Shown: in pieces, positions 46,961 to 58,514 of the stretch
How positions within the stretch are numbered: position 1 is the stretch's first letter
Layout of the letters: the number at the start of each line of letters is the position of its first letter
Assembly: GCA_036362985.1 (NCBI GenBank)
Contig: JAYGXS010000009.1
Span: 22,949,552-23,013,551 of the forward strand
Reading direction: 5' to 3'
Length of the DNA: 64,000 nt
From: Ligula intestinalis
Taxonomy: Eukaryota > Platyhelminthes > Cestoda > Diphyllobothriidea > Diphyllobothriidae
Notes under the pieces: model-generated
Told to the model about the DNA's origin: nothing
The model's input: the letters and a program-made list of their open reading frames with translations, nothing else
Database searches by the model: none
Program-made: the position numbers and the translations under genes

Positions 46961-48045
46961 CGGTTGTCAGGGCATGTGGGGAGGGGGGGGGGGGGGGGGG
47001 GGGGGGAATCGGGGTCAAAAAATATGATCAGCGTTAGGGGGCGAGGTTATAAGCTGCGGGCTATTGAATAAGCGGCATTCGGCCGTGCTAACTGCGGTGC
47101 CGCAACGGAGTTCTTTTGGGCGCACAGGACCGGTCAGCGTAGCCTGATTGCGGCTGCTTCTGCTGTAGCCAACAGTCGATATCGTCGTCCTCTGCCCTTA
47201 TTTGAGATAGTTCCAACAGAGAATTTTTTATGCCATATTAACTTGTTCCCAGTTTGTATTTCGTGAAAGCGCTCAATACGCTCTCAGCTAAGCACTATCA
47301 TAAAAACTTTGTGACAGTAATGCATTGCGAAAGGTTGATCGCTTATGTTCCTTGCCAAACTGCTATGTTTTAGCCCCCGCCGCGAGGTGTCTTGATTTGA
47401 CGGGCCGACATTTCACAGTGCTTGCCAGCCACGAAGTGCTCTTTTCTAACGAAAAGAGCTTGCAGCACAAAGTTCCAGCATAATTATTTTCCTCATCCTC
47501 CTCCTCCTCCTCCTCCTCCTCGACGCAGTCCTTAACTCATCTTTTCAGACATAACAGCGTTGGCCTTGGCTCGAGCTGCATTCGAAGTAGGAATAGCTCT
47601 CGAATAGACGTCACTGCAACTGCTCAAGATTCGGTGGCGGGTTTGGGGTGGGGGGGGAGTAATTTTATCCAAAAACCAAAGACACCCTCCCTACGTGACT
47701 TCATCACCAATTCTGTTTCAAGAGGTGTGACAGCAGGTATTAATTACAGGGGGAAATTACCGTTCCGTTCGCTTGAGCAGGATATTCTCGAAGTGTGAAT
47801 GCTCAGGCCAATCTGTCGGATCAGTGCTCAATGTTCTGGATTCCTTTGTGCTGGTGAATATTAACGTTCTGCTCTGCCCTGTTCTGTTGCGCCTTTATGT
47901 GCTGCCATTAAAGGGACACCGCACGCTGGGCTGGCCTGGGACTGGGCTGCGTCGAGCCAATAATTTATGCAGTCTTCCCCTATGCAGTTGCCTGGATGCT
48001 TCGCTAGTCTTTTTTTGGGAGGTCTGTGCGCCATGGTGGGGATAA
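46961..48045. repeat. 1-kb dispersed repeat, copy 2
   Basis: About 85 percent similar by eye to 5470-6480 in the same orientation, including the GGTTGATCGCTTATGTTCC block near 47334. It has gained a G-run at 46983-47006 and a CCT microsatellite (47491-47523). No protein is recognised. Its flanking direct repeat (46735-46960 with 47565-47790) resembles the layout of PLE pseudo-LTRs, but a tandem dimer of the element would look the same. Confidence 0.8.
46983..47006. repeat. Poly-G tract
   Basis: About 24 consecutive G. Length in assemblies is unreliable. Confidence 0.9.
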
Positions 48046-48277
48046 CAATTCGCATGAATACACGCTGGCCGTGTACAGAGCAAGAACAATCTTTGCACAG
48101 CCGGGTTGGTTGAAAAAGGAATGAAATCTGCGGTTCTAAAATGTAGGGAGTACATTTAAAAATACTAAGCCCCCTCGATACGATGTTCATCATGCACTGG
48201 TTCCGACGACTTCTCCTCTCTTCAACCTAAACATTCTCCTTTAGTCGTCCTGTCCCCAGCGAGTATTTTTAAACTTG

Positions 48278-48560
48278 TGCTGATCCGATTGTGAAAAAAC
48301 TCGAGGCTTTCGGTGGGATTTGAATCCGCATATTAGAGAAGGCCATTACAGGAAGCCAACGTTCTAATCGCTAAATTACAAACGCCGCAGCTCGCGTCAT
48401 GAATTTAATCACACTTGGGTCGATATTACCCACCCAACTCTACCGCTCGTATGGAATCCAGCGGTTAGAGAGTTTGCTTCCGGTAAAGGCCTTCTCTAAT
48501 ACGTGGGTTTAAATCCCGCAGAACGCCTAGAGTTTTTTCACAATTGGATCAACTCAAAGT
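48278..48560. mobile_element. SINE family 2, inverted pair
   Basis: The minus copy (GATCCGATTGTGAAAAAACT, GGTGGGATTTGAATCCGC, GAGAAGGCC) and the plus copy (GGCCTTCTCTAATACGTGGG, TTTAAATCCCGCAGAACGCC, CACAATTGGATCAACTC) face each other, with about 130 bases between that contain TTTAATCACACTTGGGTCGA. Both heads carry B boxes. The two copies together form an inverted repeat. Confidence 0.7.
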
Positions 48561-49769
48561 AAGCAAAATCTGCCAAAACTCCTGATAAATTTCTTAAACT
48601 CTTCGTTTGGGTCTGTTTTTTTGGGGCATAAGCAGGCAGGGGAAACCTGCGAAATGGTTGTCATGACGTTGTTTTTTTCTGCCAAAACAGGCTGATTTTG
48701 AAAGTTGTCATGATGCAGCAATCAACCCGCTCCCCCTCATACTCCGAATGGTTTTTTCGCTCACTGCCTCATGCAATCCCTTTAGCATTTGCATAAAGTA
48801 ATGCCTGTTCAGTGTGGTGCTATGGAGGGCCTATTCAGTATGAAAACTTACCCGGATGTCAAAAGAACCAGTCGTCATGGCCGCGTTACTCTTTTAAGTT
48901 TGTCCAGGTAAAGTATCCGAAAGCGTGTTGCAAGGAGGGTTAGAAAAACAATCATTCTCTTCGCTGCTGGGGTTTCCATGAACGCTACTTGGGCTGGAAG
49001 GCATATGAGAGGGTATCAAAAGAATACTTTTTTCATTTCATGATATATAGTGGGAGAGGACAGTACTGTCAGGCCACTTGATTACAGGGGAATAATTCAC
49101 ATTTTTGGAGGTATGCTTTGTTCGATTCATGCGCCTGGAAGATGCACCCTGCTAACCCTTCCAAGCGCAAAGCATTCTGCCGAACTCGTTGTAGTTACGA
49201 TGAGCTGCTGAGCTTTTGACAAGGAGACAGTTTTACCTAGGAAAGTTGCGCGTTTCGCTGACAGCGAACTTATACCATGGGGTGTTGAGCACTTTGTGGT
49301 TATCGCACTGTAAGCTGAAACAGACTAAAACGCCTCTGAGTACGTTATTCAAGTACTGCTTAAGAGCTTTTCTTAAAGTTGAATCTCAAATGCCTCAAGG
49401 GGTTATAAAGAAAATGTGTTACACCATCACGACCTACAAGGTCCTTTCATTTTTCGAAATTAATACAAATTGCCTCGCCTGATAGCTTATGAGAGCAACC
49501 TATGAACACCAGGAAACTTGTAGTAAGCTTTTATTAACCGCGGAATACTGACACTGTTTTACTAATTTTGGGCTAAATCCTTCGCAAGGAAGCTTGATAG
49601 GCTCATTCCAAAAGGTGATGTACGCAGACAAGCCGAAGTGTATTACTTTCAAGACAAAAACTGTGTAATATTCTTAGAGCGATACAAAACTATGTGCCCT
49701 TAGCAACTTTCCATCCACATCTGCGGTTGATGGTGTATTTGACAAGCCTGTAGACGCGCTGAATTGATT
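48561..49769. other. No gene recognised
   Basis: The frame at 49216-49482 (+) shows no recognised domain. Confidence 0.4.
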
Positions 49770-49774
49770 TTTGT

Positions 49775-49925
49775 ATAGTTCAGCTGATCTTATTGTGAAA
49801 AATTCACTTGGATCGATTTTACCCGCCCGGCCCACTGCTCGTATGGAATCCACCATTCAGGGACAGAAAGTTGACTGCTCAGGCAGGATTTCCTAAGAAA
49901 TCAGTCTGGAATCCAGCAGAAGGAC
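49775..49925. mobile_element. SINE family 2 body fragment
   Basis: GATCTTATTGTGAAAAATTC, CTTGGATCGATTTTACCCGC and GCTCGTATGGAATCCA match 48420-48470 and 34400-34490. GGATTTCCTAAGAAATCA matches 34450. No tRNA-like head. Confidence 0.5.
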
Positions 49926-50644
49926 TAATAGGCGGTAGAAGATCGCTAATTGATGAGCACACCGAGTGACAGAGGATATTTTACACACACAGCCACACAG
50001 AGAGGTGATAACGTTTTGTGAAGAGGCGATAATTAGAGGGGACGCTAGATCTACCGATCTGGCCACAAGAACGGAAGGTAGCGGCGCGGCTCACGCGCCC
50101 AAGGACTTATTAAGCAGATGCTACTGTTGGGCGTTTTCACGGTAGAGAGCAGAAGACAATTGGCTTCCGAGTCTGCCTTGAAACGGTGACTTTGGCATGT
50201 CTGCGAAAAGCCTCGTTCTGCTTTGTGAAAAGGGGGAAGGGAGATGGGGGAGTAGGAGAGAGACAGGGGGGATTTGGCAGACACTAGGGAAAAAAGGTCC
50301 TTTATGGTGTGGGCTAGTGTGTAGGAAAGTACACAGGCTGTGAAGACCAAAATCATGAAGTACTGACTGGAAGGCCGAGATACGGGGCTGTTTTAAAGGA
50401 TGATTAGCGCGGGCATACGGTGCTGACGGCTTTAAAAATTCAATAAGTATGTTGCGGAAGGTATATGCACCAAAATCTCACTACTTAGAGTGCTTTTCTT
50501 CATAAATGTTCACCTCTTTTAAATTTTCTACCTGAGGGAACAGTTTATTTTCGATAAAACTATTTTTGTTCGGATATGTAAAATACGACGACTACGACCA
50601 GCAGCCCCACCATCTACGAGCATTTTATGTAACGAGTGAGCCCC

Positions 50645-50870
50645 TAGCTGAAAATTTATTTCGATTGAAGAGCTGCTGCTCAGTTAACGGGCTGTTAGCC
50701 CGTGTGTCTGTGTGTGTCTATGTCCACCGATGAGACTTGCACCCAGGGCGTGGTGGGTCCTCCGTCGCCTGCGGCCAATCAGGGAACTGATGCAGTTTGA
50801 TTGGCTAGGCTTTGCAAGACGAGCGTTTCACATGATGAGCTTGGTGCCAGAATGGACTGAAGTTGTTGGC
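50645..50870 (+). repeat. Dispersed repeat X, copy 2
   Basis: Inverted partner of 3545-3735; see that entry. The frame at 50712-50939 is part of the repeat. Confidence 0.6.
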
Positions 50871-51379
50871 AGATGTTCCACTGTATTTAGTGCAAAATAT
50901 TTGTTGTGCACCAGGCATCCCCTTCCTAACAGCGAATAGGAGTTATTGCATTTTTTAAAATTCAAAGTATACAGCCTGTCATTTAAAAGCCGAAAACGCA
51001 GGGTGACCCTTTCTTATGGGGATGAATGAACAGGCGTACACAGAGTTGTAGAACGTTACCAACAAAGAAACGCATGGGCGACCTTTTAAATTACCTTTAT
51101 TGGTGACGTGTAGAGGCATTGGTATGGGTACTCCTCCCCATCGGGTCGTGGCTAGGTTAGGTCTCTGGAACACATACCTTATATCATTTATCAGACGTTT
51201 ATCGGGCATCTAATGTTCATGAGGTTTCTTGGGAAGTGTGATTACCAGCAAGTCCCCAACAGCCGAGGTTATCTCGTCTCGCGCTTTGGTTCAGTAGCCT
51301 TGGAAGTTCACTTTAGGTCCCCAAAACTGGTTAAATAATCTTATATTTGGCAATAAAAACGCGCGCCATAAATAAAAGA

Positions 51380-51870
51380 GGTATAAGTTTATTTTGCTTT
51401 ATTTAGTTTACTTTATTATTAATTTTCATTATTTTTATCTTATTTTTAGATTTCTTTTTAGTTTAGTTGATTTTAGTTTGCATTTGCTCAGTTAGTTAAG
51501 TCGGGTTTAAGTTAATTTTTAAGTTAATTTTTCCATTTATTAGCTACATGCGATGGCTTTTCGAGTTACACTGTTACTTGTTTGCTTTACTTTACCTCAA
51601 CTTAGTTTAGTTTTTTTAGTTTACTTAACTTATTACTATTTTCGTCCAGTTTTAAGTTTACTTTTTACTTCATCGTTAAGTTTTATCTGTTTTATTTTAG
51701 TTTTAAATTAATGCGTAGTTTAGTTAAATTAGCTTTTTTAGTTTACCTTTATTTAATTAGTTGGCTTTAGCTTTGGTTAGTTAGTTTTCAGTTTATTTAG
51801 GTAAGCTTACTTTATTTTACCTTACTTCAGTTAGTTTACGTTAATTTAAGTTTAGTTTTATATTTATGAG
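51380..51870. repeat. TTTAGTT-rich low-complexity tract
   Basis: About 490 bases dominated by degenerate TTTAGTTTA, TTAAGTT and TTTATTT motifs on the plus strand. No period stays regular for long, so this is a decayed simple repeat rather than a satellite. Confidence 0.8.
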
Positions 51871-52427
51871 TGGCATGCGGTTAAAATTGTTGCTTTGCTT
51901 CACTTTACTTTGACCTCGAGAATTCGTAGCTCTTTGCATTACTCCCCAAATTTGAGCTGTTCATGTTATTCGCGTAGTTGCACATTTTGTTTATGGGGCA
52001 CTTTTTGCTACCAAACATTAGATTATTTAAATAATTATTCCTATTTTTCCTTCTTTTTTACGTGCTACTTTTCATGTACGCGCTTTCTTCCCGCTGTAAT
52101 GTTCAAACTGCAAAATCTCTATTACTATCTGTCCTGTATTACACAATGATGGTGTTGGGGGACCAGTTTTAAACTTTCACCGGCCGTTGTCATTCGAGCG
52201 TTAATCATGGTCTCCAACCATCGGCGTCACACACGCTACCCTCCCCCGTCTCCGTGCTTTGCATGCTCGGCCAGTTAGTCATGTTTAAGGTCGTTTGCTG
52301 TGCACACAGGGATGATCTAGCACTAACGAGGAAGGGAGTACTTGAAATACGCCTGTTAGTCGGGGCTCGACTGGCTGTTCGGTACATACTTCTGTGACAA
52401 AGGTGATATGATGAAGAAGTGGATCCG

Positions 52428-52550
52428 ACGAAGCAAAGGGAGACCGGAATGGCCATTTCTGGCTTATTAGCCGTCATCAGCCAGTCATACCCAATCTCGA
52501 GGGTTGGCATCCCCGAAATTTGAACCCGGGACCTTCGGGAATTATGTTGA
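52428..52550 (-). mobile_element. SINE family 1, minus, best C.A-type hammerhead motif
   Basis: On the minus strand: B box GGTCCCGGGTTCAAATTTCG, GGGTATGACTGG, and the complete 45-nt motif at 52442-52486. GACTGG pairs with CCGGTC (one wobble). The core is CTGATGA, the hairpin GGCTAATAAGCC, then GAAA, ATGGCCAT and T at the cleavage position. The A-box end is lost. Confidence 0.85.
52442..52486 (-). ncRNA. Candidate hammerhead ribozyme in SINE 1
   Basis: Compared with 4607-4651: helix I GACTGG/CCGGTC against CACTAG/CTAGTG, helix II GGC/GCC against GCC/GGC, helix III ATGGCCAT against AAGGCCTT. Pairing is kept despite changes on both sides. The motif is exactly 45 nt in both. Whether it cleaves is untested; a C.A closes helix II. 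Confidence 0.6.
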
Positions 52551-52999
52551 AGTCACTGCCTCCAGTCCACGCGTTCCCTGCTTTTTCGGTTGTGACGGTC
52601 TTGAGGGTTTGCGTTGCGAGCTCCTTGACAAAGTGAAACTTAATTGTTCCTTGAATAGATCAGTTGAACCACCTACATTCATTCACACACTCCTGTTTTC
52701 TAACTTAAATATCAGCCACAACCATTCCCAGTAACCCTTATACTAACTCCAATTCCAACCTTCCCAATTCTTGCCTTGAAGCTATCACAAGCCCCTCCCC
52801 ACACCTATTCCCCACCCCAAGAATTTAGCACAAAGTTACCTGTAGTGTGAAGTAAACTTCAGAATGAGTCAGGTCACTTCAAGTCACTTTATTGAGGAAA
52901 GAAGGCTTACACCCTTAAGCTCCCTATTTCTCTTCAAAACAAGCGAAGACGTTTAACCTTAATAAAAACCGGGTTAACATCAGCGATAAGTGTGAGCTA

Positions 53000-53215
53000 G
53001 TCGCACACTGCCGCTACTGACACAATGTTCATTAGAAGTACAACAGATACGATCAAGTTTGTCGCCACTGTTTCTGAAAGTACGGCCTCCTCAGGGAGTC
53101 CGTTCCACGCTCCAAGGACCCTCTGCGAGAAGGCGTTTCGTCGAACGTCCATATGGGCCGGCTTCCTCTGCAGTTTAAGTGGAGGACCACGCGGTTCGCT
53201 AGTCAGGCTTTGACA
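53000..53215 (-). pseudogene. Non-LTR retrotransposon (LINE) C-terminal remnant
   Basis: The minus strand reads EPRGPPLKLQRKPAHMDVRR, NAFSQRVLGAWNGLPEEAV and SETVAT, and ends in a D-stop near 52999. The order RG-x-x-x-KL, D-x-R-x-x-x-F, R-V-x-x-x-WN-x-LP and a closing alpha-helical stretch is the classic C-terminal end of LINE reverse transcriptase proteins of the CR1/Jockey type. Only the last 70 or so residues survive, as expected of a 5'-truncated copy. A family B PLE 3' end lies directly next to it on the same strand. Confidence 0.7.
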
Positions 53216-53269
53216 GTGTACTGTCAGTAAACTTCTTCGGCCTCAAATCAAAATTACTTGGGCACTGGA

Positions 53270-53655
53270 GACAACTTCGTCTTACGAATTGAGGTCAATG
53301 TTTGCATCCCAGGTCTGTATATAGATAGAGAAGGAGAAGGTGTTTCGAGCACCGAAATCATACTTTTATTCGTTGGAGCTTTCGGGCTCTTACTGGAGTC
53401 AATCGTCGAAGATAAAAACGTCAACAAAAAACAAGCAATAGTTATAGGGGCAGCGGGCAATCAACCTTTATAGTGGGGGGAGGAGAGGAGGGGGCAATCA
53501 ACCACGAGTACCGTCAGTCCGGAGATGCGTGCGCAGGGCGATGTACGCTGGTGCCAGATCGATAAATCGATTGATTGAGTTTTCATCCGAGGCAGTCGAC
53601 ACTGCCAGAAACGCTCGCACTCAAGGATCGAAGGAGGCAACCTCTGCAGCCGCTG
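53270..53655 (-). mobile_element. PLE family B 3' end with hammerhead-like motif
   Basis: On the minus strand, decayed 3' coding sequence and 3' UTR (CTGGCACCAGCGTACATCG, ATTGCCCGCTGCCCC, ACGTTTTTATC) match the corresponding parts of 61300-61580. The hammerhead-like motif at 53376-53409 follows: TCGACGA, T, GACTCC hairpin with GAGCCC, GAAAGCTC. It then runs into CAACGAATAAAAG. The extra base between the core and helix II is present in all three family B motifs. Confidence 0.6.
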
Positions 53656-53659
53656 TGGT

Positions 53660-54760
53660 AGTCAGCAGATATTATCTCAGTACGCTGAAGTTTTAGCTGA
53701 TTTTTTCATATTCTGTGCTCCACGTGGTGTTTTTTTCTACTGTAATATTCCATTTAACTGGCTGGACTGTCCTATCCAACGAAGTATGCATAAAACAGTT
53801 GACCTAGAGGTTAATTGGATGCAACAATGAGTTCAATACTGCTAATGGTATTAACTAGAGCCAGAATTTTCCGGACCTCTGAGGAAGCTGCCCTGCTAAT
53901 CAGCTATTCAACATCTTTCCATCTCCACAGGACATGGAGACACGCCATCCCATCGATACATGGGAAAAAAAGGTGTTGGGCTATCACTGAACCAGGAGTT
54001 TTTTCGGCCCGATGCTCTACGTTAGCGCTCCAGCCCTGTGTAGGATACGAAGTAATCCGGCCGGGTAAAGGAAGATAGAGTGTATGCCAACGGTTATAAA
54101 CGAGTAAATACGATAACGCGTGGAAGGTCAGAGTGTTATGAATAATTTAATTGAGTATAGAAGCAGTATAATATGAGAAATGGGTAAGTGACTCCCAGAC
54201 GAGTGCAGTCCAGACATGAGCGGGCCGGATCCAGAGTTGCATTCCGGCAGTGAGGTCGCAGGGTCCGGTAATCTGCAGACCGGCAGTGAGCTGATCGGGT
54301 CCAAGAGTGTCTGAGCGTAGGCAGTCACCGCAATAAGGTCCTTTGTGAGCTGGCCGTGGAAAGTGATTGGCCCGTTAGGACAGAGAAAGGGTAAACACAC
54401 GTCCGTGACCTTAACCTGCCTTTGACACGCTCTGCTGCGCACGTGCATAGTCTACACGACAGACATTAGGCCCACTCAGAGGCGTGCGAAGAAAGCATGC
54501 ATTAGAATACGAGGTCACTACACCTGTTCGAATTAGATATTGATAGTCGCAATGTGGTGCAGTATTTTTGGGATGGGATCACTACTGCTTGGTGTTTACC
54601 AGCACTTGTAAGCAGGGTTTGACAACCACTGACTCGAAGGCCGCCTGCTAATCAATAAAATTACTGTTTTTGAAATTCGATAGGTCAAGCCAGTTAATTT
54701 CTCACTTGAGGAACCCGGCACACTCCTCTTCAAGCTACAGGTTAAAAAGTCACTCAAAAT
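53660..54760. other. No gene recognised
   Basis: Frames at 53815-54078 (+) and 54128-54448 (-) carry no recognised domain. Confidence 0.4.
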
Positions 54761-54769
54761 TTAACTGAG

Positions 54770-55160
54770 AAGAAGCAGACGCAATCGCTGGGACAACGAC
54801 TTTATTCGCCCGACGCTTCGGACTCCTTAGTGAATACATCATCGGAGACACTAGCAGAAACGGGTACTTCACACAGAGAGGGAGTCGCAGTATGTATACA
54901 GTCGCTATACTACTGCAAACTTGTGATAATTAATTGCTCCTGCCCCTATCGACGGTAATCGCCCGTGCGTGTGCTAATTGCGATGATGGCCGGCGTGCGG
55001 GCCGTGATCTGCTGAACTGTCATTACACCCTGCTGGACTTGGGCATGATAATCGCTCGGCTATATGTCGCTGGCGTTAGAGGACACGTTCGCCTGTTCGC
55101 TCCCCTGATGCCCCAATTGATTTGGCCTCAGCTGCATCAAATATGGGAACAGGCAGGTCA
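54770..55160 (-). mobile_element. R1 element, longest copy, minus strand
   Basis: The plus strand opens with the reversed R1 end (AAGAAGCAGACGCAATCGC, TGGGACAACGACTTTATTC). On the minus strand the hammerhead-like motif lies at 54807-54850: TGTCT, CCGATGA (54839-54845), a stem containing GGAGTCC, GAAGCGTC (54812-54819), GGGCG. Helix I is TGTCT with GGGCG. The body beyond the motif matches 15100-15400, including CGGCCGGCGTGCGGGC-type sequence and the TCCTGCCCCTATCGA block. Confidence 0.7.
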
Positions 55161-55189
55161 TTGCATGTGTTTATAGGCTTCTTCTGAAT

Positions 55190-57569
55190 TACCCCCCCCC
55201 CCGCGACTTGCATTTTGGCTGGTATTGATAACTTTTCAATGTTAGATCTGGTAGGACGTGCCAGGCCACAACTGAACGTGCCGACTTACAAAGGGTAAAA
55301 GTAAGAAGAGGATGCGACCACTGGACCACAGTTTTCATTACTGGAAACGTCACATGTTCTGCGTGATAGCTATGTACAAAGAGGGAGCTCAAAGGTATTT
55401 ACCTATATTTCCCTGATAAAACTGAACTGAACTGAACTGGATTCAATCGGGAATCCTTAATCATAGGTTATGGTAGGATAGTCTGAGTCATGCGCAGATA
55501 GGGGTCAACGGTTACCTCCCCTCCTATCAATCGATTGTTAGCGGTCGGGACTAATTCTAGGGCATCCACCGCTTTAACAGGGGGATAGGAACGTTGCTCG
55601 TTCCCGCGTAATACAGATGAAGTTGCGTCTTGCTGTAGGTTTGTGTCCTAGCCCCAGCTCTTATTTTAACCTTACCCCTAATTCGTAACCCTGACCGTAG
55701 CCCCGATTTCCCTGTGAATTTAGCGCAAGCCACCTGTTTTGCGGGCACTTTCTGCTACTTTATATTACTGCGAAGGTCATAAAAGTACATTCCACGAGGT
55801 TTCATATGTACACACAGAAAGGCTTTTGAAGAAAAATTATATCAGCTCTTGACGGTAAAGTACTGAGACGCATTTAGGGGCCTATCCATTCGGTCTCAAC
55901 CTCTGCTTTTTATTCCAAAACTAAGCCTCTCTCTTCTTCTTCTTCTTCTTCTTCTTCTTTCCATCCATGCCGTCCTTTGTGCAGTTTAAGGTGGGTACTG
56001 AAAAGGTCTGCAACTTTATCCCCTAGAGCCAACTGTAGCATGCATGCTTTCATCAAATAATCTTTCTCAGTAACTACTTGCTGTATCGACGATAGGAGGA
56101 TCCACAAATCACAGTTCAGGGAAGATGGGATGACCTAGAACAGCTTTACTGTGCTAAAGTAGCCGTACAATGGCTGCTGCGAGCGCCGCGTACAAAGGCC
56201 GGTCAACTCGGTGGAGAAGTGCACTGTTCTGAAGTCTTGCCTGCCGTGATATATGGTCTCACCTGCAACCAATCAAATGAAGCGGAAGTAGCGATTGGCT
56301 TCAAGCTTACGTACTAATCAAGCGGCGAGTTAATTGATAGCGTTAGAAATGCCGATAGCGCGCGTGGGAGAGGGGATAATTTGTCACAGGTGAATGTAAT
56401 GACAGAAGAGGGTGGGGCAGTCAGCGCAGTTGCGCTGGGTGGCAGGCTCCTACACCTTTTTCTCACAAACTCGATGGCTATTAAGCCGAAAGAGAGCGCT
56501 ATGCCCTACCCAAACAGCACGGGCTGCGAACATTTCAAAGACCTCGCCTTGCGACCGTCGCGATGTAAGGCCGTCTAGCGTCTTACTGCGAAGCACAGGA
56601 TGCTCTTCAAACCAGTGTTGAGGATGTATTTTCGGGGTTGATGTCGGTGATAGACCTTAGTTTGTCTGGTGCGATGCTTGCATTACAGCATCAGTGCGGG
56701 AGGAGAAAGGAGGTCCGCCCTGCAGGGAGTGACGTCAAAGGGTTGATGCCGCTGTGAGACCACCACCGCACTGCCGATAGCGAAAAGACAGAGACAAAGG
56801 GCGCGTATGCGCGTGAACTTTCACAGTAGTGACAGTAGAGCGCGAAAAAACAACCTTTTCATTTAACAAGCCAAGCCCTAGACTTTCACCGTAGACTCGC
56901 TTGGTTAAGGAGCACACACACACAGTGGGAAATGGGTGAGGTAAATTAGCTTACGCTGAGTGCCTACCTGTCTGCCCCAGTCTCTCCTCGAATTTCCCGA
57001 CTGACTGCGGTGAAAAGAGCAACAAGTCTCCGTCCCAGGAGGGAGCATTCATCCTGCCTTAATTTGATGCGCCAGTTTGTGCACCCAGTTTGCATGAATC
57101 GCTCCACAGCCTTTAAGCTATCGCATGCTCCTATTGGCTTTGTCAGTGACCTTGACCTTGGAAACTTCCAGGATTTCCAATTCAATTGGAAGTGATAGGT
57201 TTCTGGTAGAAACCTGTTTTTATTCGGATATAATTTCTTTGTTGCTGAACAATGAGACAGGTTTCCATGTTCTCGCACAGGTAGACTGAGTTAACTCTGA
57301 TTGCATTGTAAATTTGAGTTTAATTACTTGCGAGGTAGTTGAAGACAAGCTGTCGGGCTGCAGTTCAACGAAGGTGTTGGATCGATCTTACTGTTAGGCT
57401 GGCAGCAACGTTCGGAAGAAAAGAAGCACTTTATTCAACAGTTACTTGGTCGCTTCGATGGAAGGTAGGATCCCGTTCGGCACTACTCGGTACTGCTCCC
57501 CGTGAAGTACTGGTTTCAGGTTCAGTCACAAATGTCTAGATTTCCCATCGAAACGGGCAAGCAAACCAG
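55190..57569. other. No gene recognised
   Basis: A C-run at 55192-55202, AACTGAACTGAACTGG at 55425, a CTT microsatellite at 55931-55960 and a CCCTAA-like degenerate stretch at 55668-55705. No frame with a domain. Confidence 0.4.
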
Positions 57570-57720
57570 CTCGTCGTACAGTGGGCTAAATCGTTAGAGT
57601 TCTAACCAACAGGTTGAGTGACCGAGCTTCAGGTGGAACACCGCTTATGGTTGGGTATGGCTGGCCGATGACGGCTGGTAAACCAGAAACATCCATTGCA
57701 GTCTTCCTTGTCAGTAATGT
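57570..57720 (+). mobile_element. SINE family 1, plus
   Basis: Head GTGGGCTAAATCGTTAGAG, a decayed B box, then GGTTGGGTATGGCTGGCCGATGA, hairpin GGTAAACC, GAAACATCCATT, GCAGTC and the end TTCCTTGTCAGTAATG. Helix III has lost its palindrome, so it is unlikely to be active. Confidence 0.75.
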
Positions 57721-58247
57721 TCCTCCAACCCATGACTTTCAGTAAGCGAAGAGTTTAGGAAATGTTGACGTACACTGTAGAGACAAACCATGCATGTGCA
57801 ATGACCGCCCGTTCTGATGACTCATCTCTCTTCCTACGCGTAAGCTTGCTAGATAGCTGGCGGCACAAAGGCTTAACTGAAATTCACATTGCTAATTTAA
57901 AAACCTAGCTCACACTTTCAAACTGCGGAATAGGGCTATCTCCTGCGCGATTTGGGCGGCCGGTTGCTAAATTCCCAACCCCAACAATCATTCTCCTTCT
58001 TCTCACTTTCACCGCGACATGAGTTTTCTTAGACATCCACCGGTAATACGAGCCGTTTCTGTTCCCATATACTGTCGCAGGGATGCCTCTTTACCGTGCT
58101 TTTTACATATCGGTTGTTTTTTGACAGGAAGATCAAAATCCCACCAGCTCACGAATTTCCATGCCATGACTTACACCAATGCCGGTGGAAGTTTAGTTTA
58201 GGTCCCAGAACAGCGTGCCTTATATACGCTTAGCTCCCAGGTTTGTG

Positions 58248-58313
58248 TCGTAAGGTTAGGGTAAATGATAGAATTAGGTTCAGGGTTAGGGTCAGGTTTA
58301 GGATAAGGGTTCT
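58248..58313 (+). repeat. Degenerate telomere-like repeat
   Basis: GGTTAGGGTAAATG, GGTTCAGGGTTAGGG, TCAGGTTTAGGATAAGGG: scattered TTAGGG and near-TTAGGG units. It is too short and irregular for a chromosome end. Confidence 0.6.
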
Positions 58314-58514
58314 GGAAATTATTTACCAGCAACATTTGGCCGGTGGTGTGAGTCTATAGTGAGTGGAGGAGGCATCAGATCGACTAACAGCCACCGTCGC
58401 CAATTCTCAGCTGACCTGCAACCGAGATAAGCAAAAGTAAACTTTTTTAGATTATTGTCAAGAGCAGAGACAGCGAAAGTAGTAAATAGATCAATCGATT
58501 TTGGACTGATAGAG

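Noticed and set aside
58248..58313. Chromosome end
   Set aside because: TTAGGG-like units are few, irregular and embedded in ordinary sequence.
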